Assembly (NCBI GenBank): GCA_026982555.1
Contig: JALSGT010000002.1
Span: forward strand, 1 to 34,667
DNA: 34,667 nucleotides
Origin: Chromatiales bacterium
GTDB taxonomy: Bacteria; Pseudomonadota; Gammaproteobacteria; SZUA-152
Reading direction: 5' to 3'
Shown here: one piece after another, positions 1 to 7,837 of the stretch
Layout: each line of letters opens with the position of its first letter
How positions within the stretch are numbered: the stretch's first letter is position 1
Notes under the pieces: generated by a model
Told to the model about the DNA's origin: nothing
What the model saw: only the letters and a program-made list of their open reading frames with translations
Database searches by the model: none
Made by a program: the position numbers and the translations under genes

Positions 1-152
1 TTTAAAAATTGGATATTATTTATCCAGCCTTTAGCTTTTCTGTTAGATCACTTGTTGACCAGCTTCTTTTAGTTAGTCCACCTGTCGGCCAATAAATACC
101 ACTCGTCACCAAGCCTCTCGCCCTTCGAAGAAAAATCCGTATACTTCGGCCC
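1..152. other. Left-edge noncoding stretch upstream of fimT
   Basis: No credible gene is visible here. A small inverted repeat (ggata/tatcc around positions 12-25) lies near the window edge. The stretch presumably holds the promoter of the minor-pilin operon, but no convincing -35/-10 pair was found. A TATACT at 140-145 is too close to the fimT start to be accepted without transcript data. Confidence 0.4.
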
Positions 153-686
153 ATGAGCAAAGGGAACGGATTCTCGCTAGTTGAAGTTATTGCCACGATG
201 GCTATTGCCGCCATTGTGCTCTCTGTTGGTGTCCCCAGTTTCCAGTCGTATATTCAAAATAATCGCCAGACCACCGCCATTAATGAACTGGCTACTGCCT
301 TGCAGCTGGCACGAAACAGTGCTGTTTCACGTCGGGTACAGGTCACTGTCTGTAAAAGTCCCGATGGCAATAATTGCGTTGTGGACGGCAATACAAGCGA
401 CTGGACACAGGGCTGGATCATTTTCGCTGACACCAACAATGACAACATCCGCGATGCGGATGAAGATATCCTTCGTGTACACGGTCCCATACAAGGTAAC
501 GTCACTATTTCCGGCGGCGGCAACACCAGCGACAGCATCTCCTTCAGCCCTAATGGGTTACTTGCCAGCCTTAACGGCACAATCACCTACTGTGACTCCC
601 GGGGCGATAATTATGCCAGCGCCTTAGTCGTCTCCCGAACAGGACGGGTGCGCTTTGAAAACGACGGGGACAATCTCACATGTTAG
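153..686 (+). CDS. fimT: Minor type IV pilin, FimT/FimU (GspH-like) family
   Basis: A 177-residue prepilin-like protein. It has a very short leader ending in Gly6, then the class III cleavage context G^FSLVEV with Glu at +5 and a hydrophobic N-terminal helix. PilD should cut after Gly6 and methylate the new N-terminus. The C-terminal domain contains an Asp/Asn-rich loop around residues 92-104 (DTNNDNIRDADED), a common feature of FimT/FimU-type GspH domains, and four cysteines that could form disulfides. Minor pilins of this class are thought to build the tip complex that primes pilus assembly, and FimT-like proteins have been linked to DNA uptake in some species. The gene is first in a cluster with pilV, pilW, pilX and pilY1 and overlaps pilV by 7 bases. 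FimT and FimU cannot be told apart from sequence alone; a second paralogue could lie left of the window. Confidence 0.85.
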   Translation: MSKGNGFSLVEVIATMAIAAIVLSVGVPSFQSYIQNNRQTTAINELATALQLARNSAVSRRVQVTVCKSPDGNNCVVDGNTSDWTQGWIIFADTNNDNIRDADEDILRVHGPIQGNVTISGGGNTSDSISFSPNGLLASLNGTITYCDSRGDNYASALVVSRTGRVRFENDGDNLTC

Positions 687-1228
687 TACAGACAACCTGC
701 CACAAAGCACACACCGGCTTCACTCTCATCGAAATCCTGGTCACCATCGTCATCGTGTCCGTCGGCCTGTTGGGCCTGGCCGGACTGCAAATCAATGGCT
801 TGCGCGCCAATATGAGTTCCGAGACACGCAGCAAAGCAACTTTGCTGGCAGGCGATATCGTAGAACGCATGCGCGCCAACCTTGCGGGCGTCGATGCCAA
901 CGCTTACCGCAACATCGTGGTCAATGCTGCAAATTGTGCCGCCCCCGAAAAACTTTGCGGTAACACCAGCACCAGTGCCGCCGTCGAATGCACCGCCCCT
1001 GAAATGGCGACCTTCGATGCCTGGGTATGGGGCTGCGGCACCGCCGATGCCGATGTCCGGAAAAGCGGGGTAACCAACCTGTTACCTGGCGGCACAGCCA
1101 GCGTGACCTGCAACGATGCCCCATGTTTACCCGGCTCGCCACATACTGTGACAGTGAGCTGGAATGAACTCAGCCCCACAGATGGCGAGGCCACGCCACA
1201 AACCATACGATTGATCGTCGTACCCTGA
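680..1228 (+). CDS. pilV: Minor type IV pilin PilV
   Basis: A 182-residue prepilin with leader ending HTG^FTLIEI (cleavage after Gly13, Glu at +5) followed by a hydrophobic helix ending around LAGLQ. This N-terminus and the following ANMSSETRSKATLLAGDIVERMRAN stretch, with its ERMRAN sequence, are typical of PilV. The C-terminal part is rich in cysteines (about eight), implying disulfide-stabilised folding in the periplasm. PilV works with PilW, PilX and FimU-like proteins in the tip or priming complex of the pilus that also carries PilY1. The ATG lies inside the end of fimT, indicating translational coupling; pilW follows after 16 bases. Confidence 0.88.
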   Translation: MLVQTTCHKAHTGFTLIEILVTIVIVSVGLLGLAGLQINGLRANMSSETRSKATLLAGDIVERMRANLAGVDANAYRNIVVNAANCAAPEKLCGNTSTSAAVECTAPEMATFDAWVWGCGTADADVRKSGVTNLLPGGTASVTCNDAPCLPGSPHTVTVSWNELSPTDGEATPQTIRLIVVP

Positions 1229-1244
1229 ACCTGGGGGCACCAAT

Positions 1245-2003
1245 ATGAAAAAACCCGAATCCAAGCATCAACAACACGGTTTCACGTTAATAGAAATCAT
1301 GATAGCCATCACCATTGGCCTGGTGATGCTGGCGGGCGTTCTGCAAATCAGCCAGGCCAACAAAGAGTCCAGCCGATTGCAGCGCAATATGGGCTTTGTG
1401 CAGGAAAATATGCGCATCGCCATGGAATTACTGACCCGGGATATTCGCATGGCTGGTTTTAATGGTACCCTGGCCAATTCCATTGCTGCGCCGCAGCCAG
1501 CGTTCATCAATGTAGTCGCTCCCACAGCTGATATTCCCACTGCTGCGGACGACCCTCGCTCCAGAACGGCCGATGGCGGCGCTGATAATAACGACCAGAT
1601 TACCCTGGCCTACAGGTCCGATACAGACTGCCTCGGCCAAGACACTCCCGGCCTTGTTGCTGTTAATCATTATTTCATTAGCAATAACCGCCTAATGTGC
1701 CGAGGCAACATTGGCAATGCACAACCTTTGGTAGACAACGTGGAAAGCCTGCAAATCCTCTACGGTGAAAATACCGATAACGACCCGCGTTCCGCCAACC
1801 GCTATGTGCGCGCGGACCAGGTTGACAACATGGCCAACGTAGTCAGCGTGCGTATCGGCATGCGTTTTATCAGTCGTGAGCCCGTACGTTCCGCCATTGA
1901 TACCAACTCTTACGCCTTGCTGGATGCGGACTCTTTCACTCCCAATGATCGCCTCCTGCGTCGGGAGATTACAACCACGATAACCCTGCGCAATAATTTG
2001 TAA
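1245..2003 (+). CDS. pilW: Minor type IV pilin PilW
   Basis: A 252-residue prepilin, larger than its neighbours as usual for PilW. The leader ends QHG^FTLIEI (cleavage after Gly12, Glu at +5), followed by a hydrophobic helix, then NMGFVQENMRIAMELLTRDIRMAGF, whose ELLTRDIRMAGF core is highly characteristic of PilW. The C-terminal part contains VDNVESLQILYG and a VVSVRIGM strand, also typical. It belongs to the minor-pilin complex that supports pilus priming and PilY1 display. A purine-rich GGGGCACCAAT precedes the ATG. It sits 16 bases after pilV and 15 before pilX, so co-transcription is very likely. Confidence 0.9.
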   Translation: MKKPESKHQQHGFTLIEIMIAITIGLVMLAGVLQISQANKESSRLQRNMGFVQENMRIAMELLTRDIRMAGFNGTLANSIAAPQPAFINVVAPTADIPTAADDPRSRTADGGADNNDQITLAYRSDTDCLGQDTPGLVAVNHYFISNNRLMCRGNIGNAQPLVDNVESLQILYGENTDNDPRSANRYVRADQVDNMANVVSVRIGMRFISREPVRSAIDTNSYALLDADSFTPNDRLLRREITTTITLRNNL

Positions 2004-2018
2004 AATCAGGATCATGCC

Positions 2019-2501
2019 ATGCATACATCACACAACATAAAAACCCGGCAGCGGCAGCACGGTGCCGTACTGGTAATAAGCCTGCTCATCCTGCTGGTAC
2101 TGACTCTCGTCGGTGTCAGCAGCCTGGATGGCTCGATCATGGAAGAAAAGATGGCATCTAATTCACAAATCGCCACCACCACTTTCCAGCAGGCTGAATC
2201 AGCCATACGTGAAGCGTACCTTGCGGAACTCGCTGACCCCTACGGAGCAGTGAAAAATGATCGCAGCGACGATGCCGCTGTCACTCGCGACCGGACAGTC
2301 GTCATCGATGGTGCCACCATCACCATCACCAGCACCAGCCTGCACAGATACAACCCCGATAATCCTGATGTCTATACGCCAAACAGCAGTCTTGGTTTTG
2401 CGGCACGCACCTTCGAGATTCAAGGCAGCGCCCAAGTTGGTGCTATTCGTAGCGTTAACATCCAGGGTTACCGTGTGTTAAACACAATGTCGAAACTCTG
2501 A
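2019..2501 (+). CDS. pilX: Minor type IV pilin PilX
   Basis: A 160-residue protein with a basic leader and a G^AVLVISLLILLVLTLVG segment (putative cleavage after Gly15). PilX and GspK-type pilins commonly lack the usual +5 glutamate, as here. The motif SSLDGSIMEEKMASN after the helix is typical of PilX (general form: EEKMAGN), and is followed by FQQAESAIREAY. PilX is a minor pilin of the tip complex and in several species modulates adhesion or aggregation with PilY1. The gene is followed by a 96-base gap and then pilY1. Confidence 0.85.
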   Translation: MHTSHNIKTRQRQHGAVLVISLLILLVLTLVGVSSLDGSIMEEKMASNSQIATTTFQQAESAIREAYLAELADPYGAVKNDRSDDAAVTRDRTVVIDGATITITSTSLHRYNPDNPDVYTPNSSLGFAARTFEIQGSAQVGAIRSVNIQGYRVLNTMSKL

Positions 2502-2597
2502 ACATGATACGCAATAACAATTAACAGAAAAAACTGGAAAATCGTTGCACTGCAACGAGGAACTTCCTGCCAAAGCACACAACCACAGGCACGCAAA

Positions 2598-5500
2598 ATG
2601 AAAACAAGAATTAAACGCCATTTCTTCGCATTATGCACCGGTATGCTGTATGTCTTAGCCGCCGGTCACCCCGTACTGGCCGAGGACATCGAGGTACTTG
2701 TCGGCCCTGGCGGCTTGGTCCGCACGAATCCCAATGTGCTGTTTATTCTGGATTCCTCCAGTAGTATGGCTGGCGATATCGACGAGAATTCCCCACCCGC
2801 AGCAGGACAACAGTCCCGCCTGGAAATCCTGCAAGATGTGTTTGAAAACCTGATGGAAAACCCTTTTTACCAGGGAATAAATGTCGCCTTGATGCGTTTC
2901 TCTCGCGATGGTCGTGGCGGTTATTTTATCTCCCCCATGCAGGAACTGAACAACAGCACCCGGGAAGAGATTATCCGCGCATCCAGAAGACTCAGTGCCG
3001 ACGGTACCACACCCTTATCCGAGACACTCTACGAAGCCGCACTTTTCTGGAAAGGAAAACGTGTTGACTATGGAGCCCGTACTGTTGATAACGCCAACGT
3101 TGCAGGTGTAGCCGATAGTAGCGGCAATTACATCAGCCCCATCAGCAACTCCGAATGTCAGAAAAACTACACCATTTTGCTCACCGATGGTGGCCCATGG
3201 CAAGACAACGAGGCCGATGAAAACATAAAAAAACTGCTCAACGTTAGAGATTGTGATGGCCCACCTAACGCAGGCCTCGCCGCTAACCCCAACCCTGGTG
3301 ACGGTCGTTGTCTGGACGATGTCGCCGAATATTTGAATACCGCAGAAACAGCCGATGCACCAACAGTACAAACTTACACTATCGGTTTTCTCTCAGATCA
3401 AACGCTGTTACAACAAACAGCTACCAAAGGCGGCGGAACCTACGTTGTTGCCAATAACAAAGAAAAACTGGAAGACGCATTCACCTCCATCCTCAGCGTC
3501 ATCACTAACGCCAACGACAGTTTCTCCCCGCCAGCATTAGCCGCCAATACCTTTAATGGTATTGCGCACATCAACAGGCTGTACTACACACTGTTTGAAC
3601 CCGCCGCAGCGCCCAAATGGAGTGGTAATGTCAAACCCTACCAACTCAATGATGACTATCAACTCGTTGATGCGGCTACCCCCCCTCGCCCTGTTGTTAA
3701 CGCAAACGGCATGTTTCTGGAAGAGTCACGCAGCTTTTGGTCTGATACCGATGATGGCGCTGAAATCGTTATCGGTGGTGCTAACAGCCGCTTACCGGAC
3801 CCAGCTGACCGCAACCTGTACACCTATACAGGTGACTACGATGATGCAACAGGTCTGGTTCCCGATACACCTGAAATCAGTAAATTCAATAATGCATTGA
3901 AAAATATCGACAGTAGCAACCTAACGGCGAAAATGCTTGGCATCGGTGTCTCTGATAAGGATGATTCTGATAAGGATAAAGATAAGGATAAGGATAAAGA
4001 TAAGGATAAAGATAAGGATAAGGATAGCGAAAAAACCGATGCCGAGTTTACCCGCATACTCGACACCATCCGCAGTGCCAAAATCGGCGCCCCATTGCAT
4101 TCACAGCCAGCACTGGTCACCTACGGCGGTGATAATGCGGAGAATGCTGACCTGACATTGTTTGTCGCCACCAATGATGGCTTTCTGCATGCCCTCGATG
4201 CCTCGCCCCAAAAAGAAGGTACTGTAGAGGGCGGCAAAGAACTGTTTGCCTTCATTCCCAAAGAGCTGCTGCCCAACCTGCCAAAACTGGTCAGTAACGC
4301 GGGCTCCATGGTTTACGGCCTGGATGGCAACGTCACGGTCTGGGTCGAAGACAAAGACAGGGATTCCACCATTGAAACCGGTGTAGGGGATCACGTTTAT
4401 GTTTATGTCGGTATGCGCCGAGGGGGCAACAACTACTACGCACTCGATGTTACCGATCGCACTGCGCCTACGCTAAAATGGGTTATCCGGGGTGGCAAAA
4501 ATGGCACACCGGGCTTTGAAGAGCTGGGGCAAAGCTGGTCCAAACCCATCTTGACCTCCATAAAGGACGGTAACAACACAAGAAAAGTGCTGATTTTTGG
4601 TGGAGGCTATGATCTGGCACAAGATAACCATTCACCGAATACTGACGACGATACTATCGGCCGCGCCATTTTCATCGTAGACGCTGAGACCGGCGAACGC
4701 CTGTGGTGGGCAGGACCAAAGGACAGCGGGGCCGATCTGGAACTGAAAAAAATGACCCACAGCATTCCCTCTGATGTACGCCTGATGGACAGCAACCGCG
4801 ACGGTCACACAGATCGCTTGTATGTGGGCGATATGCGTGGACAAATCTTTCGTATTGACCTGCGCTCCGCACTCAAATCCAGTACAGGTGTATTGTTGGC
4901 CAGCCTCGGCGGCACTACCGAGGCAGACAACCGCCGTTTCTATTACCCACCAGATGTGGTCATCACCCAGCGCCGTGGTGCAACCCCCTATATTTCCATT
5001 AATATCGGATCCGGTTACCGGGCACACCCGTTAAACCCGTTGAATGATGATGGTACCGCTGCTGAACGTGTAAACGACCGTTTTTATTCACTGCGTGATC
5101 CTTACGTAATCGGTCCCATTCCCGAAGATGTCACCATTACACCCATCAGCGATGGTAGCGACGGCAATTTATTCGATGCCACTGACAGCCTGGTCACCAA
5201 CAAGGATGATATCAACACTTTAGCCTCCTCCACTGGCTGGTATATCACTCTCGGCAATGGCAGTGGTGAAAAAGTGCTGGCTCCTTCCATCACCCTTAAT
5301 GGCGAGGTTTTCTTCACAACGTACACGCCTCCGGCGCAAGTCGAACCAGGCAATTGTGGACCACCTCCCGGTACAGGCCGCCTCTATCGTGTCAGTCTGT
5401 TTGATGCCGCACCCATACGCACGCGCACTGAAGGTGATGCTGGCGACGCTTTGACATTAAATGATCGCTTCACGCCCATAAAGCGCCCAGGCATACCACC

Positions 5501-5633
5501 AGCCCCCACTGTTATGTTTCGGGAAAACAGCAGTAGTGGTAAGGTCGAAATAATCAACTGCGTCGGCACCGAATGCGAGGGAATGAGCAACCCCAACCCG
5601 ATACAGGAAATCTACTGGCAAGAGGGAAACTGA
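2598..5633 (+). CDS. pilY1: PilY1-type pilus tip adhesin/anti-retraction factor
   Basis: A 1011-residue secreted protein. A signal peptide (basic start, hydrophobic core, cut near Ala28) is followed by a von Willebrand A-like domain with the MIDAS motif D52-S-S-S-S and a later ILLTDGG strand. The C-terminal half is the PilY1 beta-propeller, recognised by stretches such as VYVGMRRGGNNYYALD and GQSWSKP. A calcium-loop motif D731-x-N733-x-D735-G-x-x-D739 matches the family's DxDxNxxxD site. PilY1 acts at the pilus tip in adhesion, surface sensing and calcium-dependent control of retraction. Between the two domains lies an unusual (Asp-Lys)n tract at about residues 458-476. Length is close to the usual 1000-1200. 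It is the last gene of the minor-pilin cluster and converges on ispH; neither pilY2 nor pilE follows. Confidence 0.93.
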   Translation: MKTRIKRHFFALCTGMLYVLAAGHPVLAEDIEVLVGPGGLVRTNPNVLFILDSSSSMAGDIDENSPPAAGQQSRLEILQDVFENLMENPFYQGINVALMRFSRDGRGGYFISPMQELNNSTREEIIRASRRLSADGTTPLSETLYEAALFWKGKRVDYGARTVDNANVAGVADSSGNYISPISNSECQKNYTILLTDGGPWQDNEADENIKKLLNVRDCDGPPNAGLAANPNPGDGRCLDDVAEYLNTAETADAPTVQTYTIGFLSDQTLLQQTATKGGGTYVVANNKEKLEDAFTSILSVITNANDSFSPPALAANTFNGIAHINRLYYTLFEPAAAPKWSGNVKPYQLNDDYQLVDAATPPRPVVNANGMFLEESRSFWSDTDDGAEIVIGGANSRLPDPADRNLYTYTGDYDDATGLVPDTPEISKFNNALKNIDSSNLTAKMLGIGVSDKDDSDKDKDKDKDKDKDKDKDKDSEKTDAEFTRILDTIRSAKIGAPLHSQPALVTYGGDNAENADLTLFVATNDGFLHALDASPQKEGTVEGGKELFAFIPKELLPNLPKLVSNAGSMVYGLDGNVTVWVEDKDRDSTIETGVGDHVYVYVGMRRGGNNYYALDVTDRTAPTLKWVIRGGKNGTPGFEELGQSWSKPILTSIKDGNNTRKVLIFGGGYDLAQDNHSPNTDDDTIGRAIFIVDAETGERLWWAGPKDSGADLELKKMTHSIPSDVRLMDSNRDGHTDRLYVGDMRGQIFRIDLRSALKSSTGVLLASLGGTTEADNRRFYYPPDVVITQRRGATPYISINIGSGYRAHPLNPLNDDGTAAERVNDRFYSLRDPYVIGPIPEDVTITPISDGSDGNLFDATDSLVTNKDDINTLASSTGWYITLGNGSGEKVLAPSITLNGEVFFTTYTPPAQVEPGNCGPPPGTGRLYRVSLFDAAPIRTRTEGDAGDALTLNDRFTPIKRPGIPPAPTVMFRENSSSGKVEIINCVGTECEGMSNPNPIQEIYWQEGN
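3969..4025 (+). repeat. In-frame GATAAR hexanucleotide tandem repeat in pilY1
   Basis: About nine and a half copies of the hexamer GATAA(A/G) in uninterrupted phase, encoding a pure Asp-Lys dipeptide repeat. The third position of the Lys codon alternates irregularly between A and G, so the array has accumulated some substitutions. A partial imperfect copy lies just upstream (3954-3962). Because the unit is six bases, gain or loss of copies changes length without breaking the frame. It falls between the vWA-like domain and the beta-propeller, so it is probably a flexible charged linker. Confidence 0.9.
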
Positions 5634-5683
5634 AAAACAGGAAGATAACCATATAAAGTGTCAAGAGATCACTTTAAGCACGC

Positions 5684-5722
5684 TTGTGAACCCCACCTCG
5701 GCGATGGCGTTGGGGTTCACAA
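5684..5722. terminator. Possible terminator hairpin between convergent pilY1 and ispH
   Basis: A perfect 12-bp inverted repeat (TTGTGAACCCCA at 5684-5695, complementary to 5711-5722) with a 15-base loop lies in the 148-base gap between the convergent pilY1 and ispH genes. A second small stem (aaagtg/cacttt, 5656-5676) precedes it. There is no clear U-tract on either side, so it may be a transcript-stabilising hairpin rather than a true intrinsic terminator. Confidence 0.45.
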
Positions 5723-5781
5723 CCTCAACGCTCGCCCGCGGTGTATTACTATCGGTCAACCATGATGACAACGTTGCTTTT

Positions 5782-6717
5782 CTACCGGGACAGTGCTCCC
5801 GGTAATGAAAACACCACATTTTCCACCTGCCCATCAGACTCCACTACCTTCGCACCAGTGAGTGTTTGTAAATGTTCAATAACATCACGCACCAGCACAT
5901 CCGGCGCGGAAGCTCCTGCGGTAACACCAATATTGCTCTTTTCATCCAATACAGATAACCATTCGTCCTGAATCTGTGCCGCATCATCAATTAAATAGGC
6001 ACTGGCACCCAAACGTTCTGCCAGTTCACGCAGACGATTGGAGTTGGAACTGTTGGCAGAACCTACCACGAGCACCAACTCACAACGTACTGCCAAATCC
6101 TTTACCGCATCCTGACGGTTTTGTGTGGCATAACATATGTCATCTTTTTTAGGGCCACGGATTTTCGGAAAACGTGTACGCAAGGCATCAATTACCTGCC
6201 GGGTATCATCCATCGACAAGGTCGTCTGGGTCACATAGGCCAGTGCATCGACATTGTTCACTTCCAGCTTTGCCACATCTTCGGGAGACTCCACCAGATA
6301 CATGCCCTGTCCCATGTACTGCCCCAAAGTACCTTCGACTTCAGGGTGTCCGGCATGGCCGATCAGCACAACCTCTTCCAATGCCTTTTCATGACGTACA
6401 ACTTCCATGTGTACTTTGGTCACCAGCGGGCACGTTGCATCAAAAATTTTCAGCTTACGTTCTGTTGCCTCTTTGCGTACAGCCTGTGAAACACCGTGCG
6501 CACTAAAAATCACTGTGCCATTATCCGGCACATGTTCAAGCTCATCGACAAAAACAGCGCCCTTGTCACGCAAACCATCCACAACAAAACGGTTATGCAC
6601 GACTTCATGACGCACGTAGATCGGCGCACCAAATAAATCCAGCGCACGCTCTACAATTTCAATGGCACGATTGACACCGGCACAAAAGCCGCGCGGATTT
6701 GCTAATAAAATTTGCAT
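5782..6717 (-). CDS. ispH: 4-hydroxy-3-methylbut-2-enyl diphosphate reductase IspH
   Basis: A 311-residue cytosolic iron-sulfur enzyme that makes IPP and DMAPP in the last step of the non-mevalonate isoprenoid pathway. The three cluster-binding cysteines are present as Cys12 (GFCAGV), Cys96 (DATCPLV) and Cys195 ([10 protein letters not shown]). Active-site residues His41, His74, His124 and Glu126 are visible in [14 protein letters not shown] and [10 protein letters not shown]. Length equals the family norm. It is the last gene of an ileS-lspA-fkpB-ispH series in the order found across gammaproteobacteria; a 117-base gap separates it from fkpB, so an internal promoter is possible. Confidence 0.97.
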   Translation of the reverse strand: MQILLANPRGFCAGVNRAIEIVERALDLFGAPIYVRHEVVHNRFVVDGLRDKGAVFVDELEHVPDNGTVIFSAHGVSQAVRKEATERKLKIFDATCPLVTKVHMEVVRHEKALEEVVLIGHAGHPEVEGTLGQYMGQGMYLVESPEDVAKLEVNNVDALAYVTQTTLSMDDTRQVIDALRTRFPKIRGPKKDDICYATQNRQDAVKDLAVRCELVLVVGSANSSNSNRLRELAERLGASAYLIDDAAQIQDEWLSVLDEKSNIGVTAGASAPDVLVRDVIEHLQTLTGAKVVESDGQVENVVFSLPGALSR

Positions 6718-6834
6718 CTCACCTTCTCTTTTTTAAACAAACGGGTTTCTGGATTTCGGCTTTCGCAGGAATGGCATGCTCATGTCAAAAAATAAGCGCG
6801 GACTGATGAATCCAATACATCGACCAGATGATTA

Positions 6835-7299
6835 TTACTGCATTGCTGGGGGCTCTTCACCTCCCGTTACTTCCAGTATTTCCACTTCAAACAAAATTTC
6901 GTGTCCCGACAAAGGATGATTGAAATCCACCGTCACCCGCTCATCACTCACGTCGGTAATCATTCCCGGGTATTCTTCACCATCCGGCAATGTAAAACTC
7001 ACAATCATCCCCTGTTCCAACATCATGTCTTCCGGGAAATCAGTGCGATCCATCGATTGCACATTGTCAGGGTCGGGGTAGCCATAGGCCGTTTCAGGAC
7101 CAATTTTCAGACTTTGTTTATCGCCCGCCTTCAGACCAAACAAGGCCAGCTCCAGGCCTTCCACCAACGTTTCATCACCCATTACAAAATACAGCGGATC
7201 ATCGCCCTGCGTGGTCTCGGCTACAGTGCCGTCCTCTAAAGAAATAGTGAAGTGCATGGACACGCCACTACCGTGATAAATAGCGACTTCATCCGTCAC
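6835..7299 (-). CDS. fkpB: FKBP-type peptidyl-prolyl cis-trans isomerase (SlpA/FkpB)
   Basis: A 154-residue SlyD/SlpA-type FKBP, which isomerises proline peptide bonds and may assist folding. The N-terminal half shows VSMHFTISLEDGTVAETT and the central GLELALFGLKAGDKQSL, both typical. An insert-in-flap region with AYGYPDPDNVQ and DFNHPLSGHEILFEVEIL follows. It lacks the His-rich metal-binding tail of SlyD, supporting SlpA/FkpB. The start is GTG (first base at 7299), one base after the lspA stop, with a GGAG ribosome-binding site inside the end of lspA, which indicates translational coupling. It is placed between lspA and ispH as in E. coli. Confidence 0.93.
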   Translation of the reverse strand: MTDEVAIYHGSGVSMHFTISLEDGTVAETTQGDDPLYFVMGDETLVEGLELALFGLKAGDKQSLKIGPETAYGYPDPDNVQSMDRTDFPEDMMLEQGMIVSFTLPDGEEYPGMITDVSDERVTVDFNHPLSGHEILFEVEILEVTGGEEPPAMQ

Positions 7300-7300
7300 A

Positions 7301-7834
7301 TCACACTCCGTTTTTTATCTTGGTTTTTTTAACACCGCCACCTTTAGTGTTATCACGCTCACCGCGAAAGCTGTCGATGATCAACAACACGGCACCCACA
7401 GAGATTGCCGAGTCAGCAATATTAAACGCAGGCCAATGTGACTGCTGATAATACACGTCAATAAAGTCCACGACATAACCCAGTGTCACACGATCCCACA
7501 AATTACCAACAGCCCCCCCCAGCACCAGAGCCAGCGCCACCGCCAGCCAGGTTTCCGTCGGTTTCAGGCGTTTAATCCAGATAGTAATGCCAATACTCAC
7601 CACTAACGCAATTACACTGAAAAACCAGCGCTGCCAACCCGACTCAGACGCAAGAAAACTGAACGCTGCACCGGAGTTATGTGCCAGCGTCCAGTTAAAC
7701 CCGGGGAATACCGGCACCGGTTGATATAACACCAGATAGTGTGATGCAACGGCCTTTGTGGCCAAATCCAGCGCCGCCACTAACGCGGACAACCATAACC
7801 ATTTCAACATATTGTTTGAACTCGACATATTCAA
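7301..7834 (-). CDS. lspA: Lipoprotein signal peptidase (signal peptidase II)
   Basis: A 177-residue inner-membrane aspartic protease with about four membrane segments that cleaves signal peptides from diacylglyceryl prolipoproteins. The catalytic pair is visible as Asp123 in GYVVDFIDV and Asp141 in FNIADSAIS; the conserved NSGAAFSF and GGAVGNLWDR blocks are also present. The N-terminus has several possible starts (Met1, Met3, Met9); the first is kept here. It begins three bases after the ileS stop and is followed by fkpB after one base, so ileS-lspA-fkpB is almost certainly one transcript. The basic tail is slightly longer than in E. coli. Confidence 0.96.
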   Translation of the reverse strand: MNMSSSNNMLKWLWLSALVAALDLATKAVASHYLVLYQPVPVFPGFNWTLAHNSGAAFSFLASESGWQRWFFSVIALVVSIGITIWIKRLKPTETWLAVALALVLGGAVGNLWDRVTLGYVVDFIDVYYQQSHWPAFNIADSAISVGAVLLIIDSFRGERDNTKGGGVKKTKIKNGV

Positions 7835-7837
7835 TGC

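Noticed and set aside
140-145. TATACT as a -10 box for fimT
   Set aside because: It would start transcription at or within the fimT start codon and there is no -35 hexamer, so a leaderless promoter cannot be claimed.
3836-4120. Antisense frame in pilY1 encoding a Ser-Leu repeat
   Set aside because: It is the reverse complement of the GATAAR hexamer array; the Ser-Leu run is a by-product and there is no domain or ribosome-binding site.
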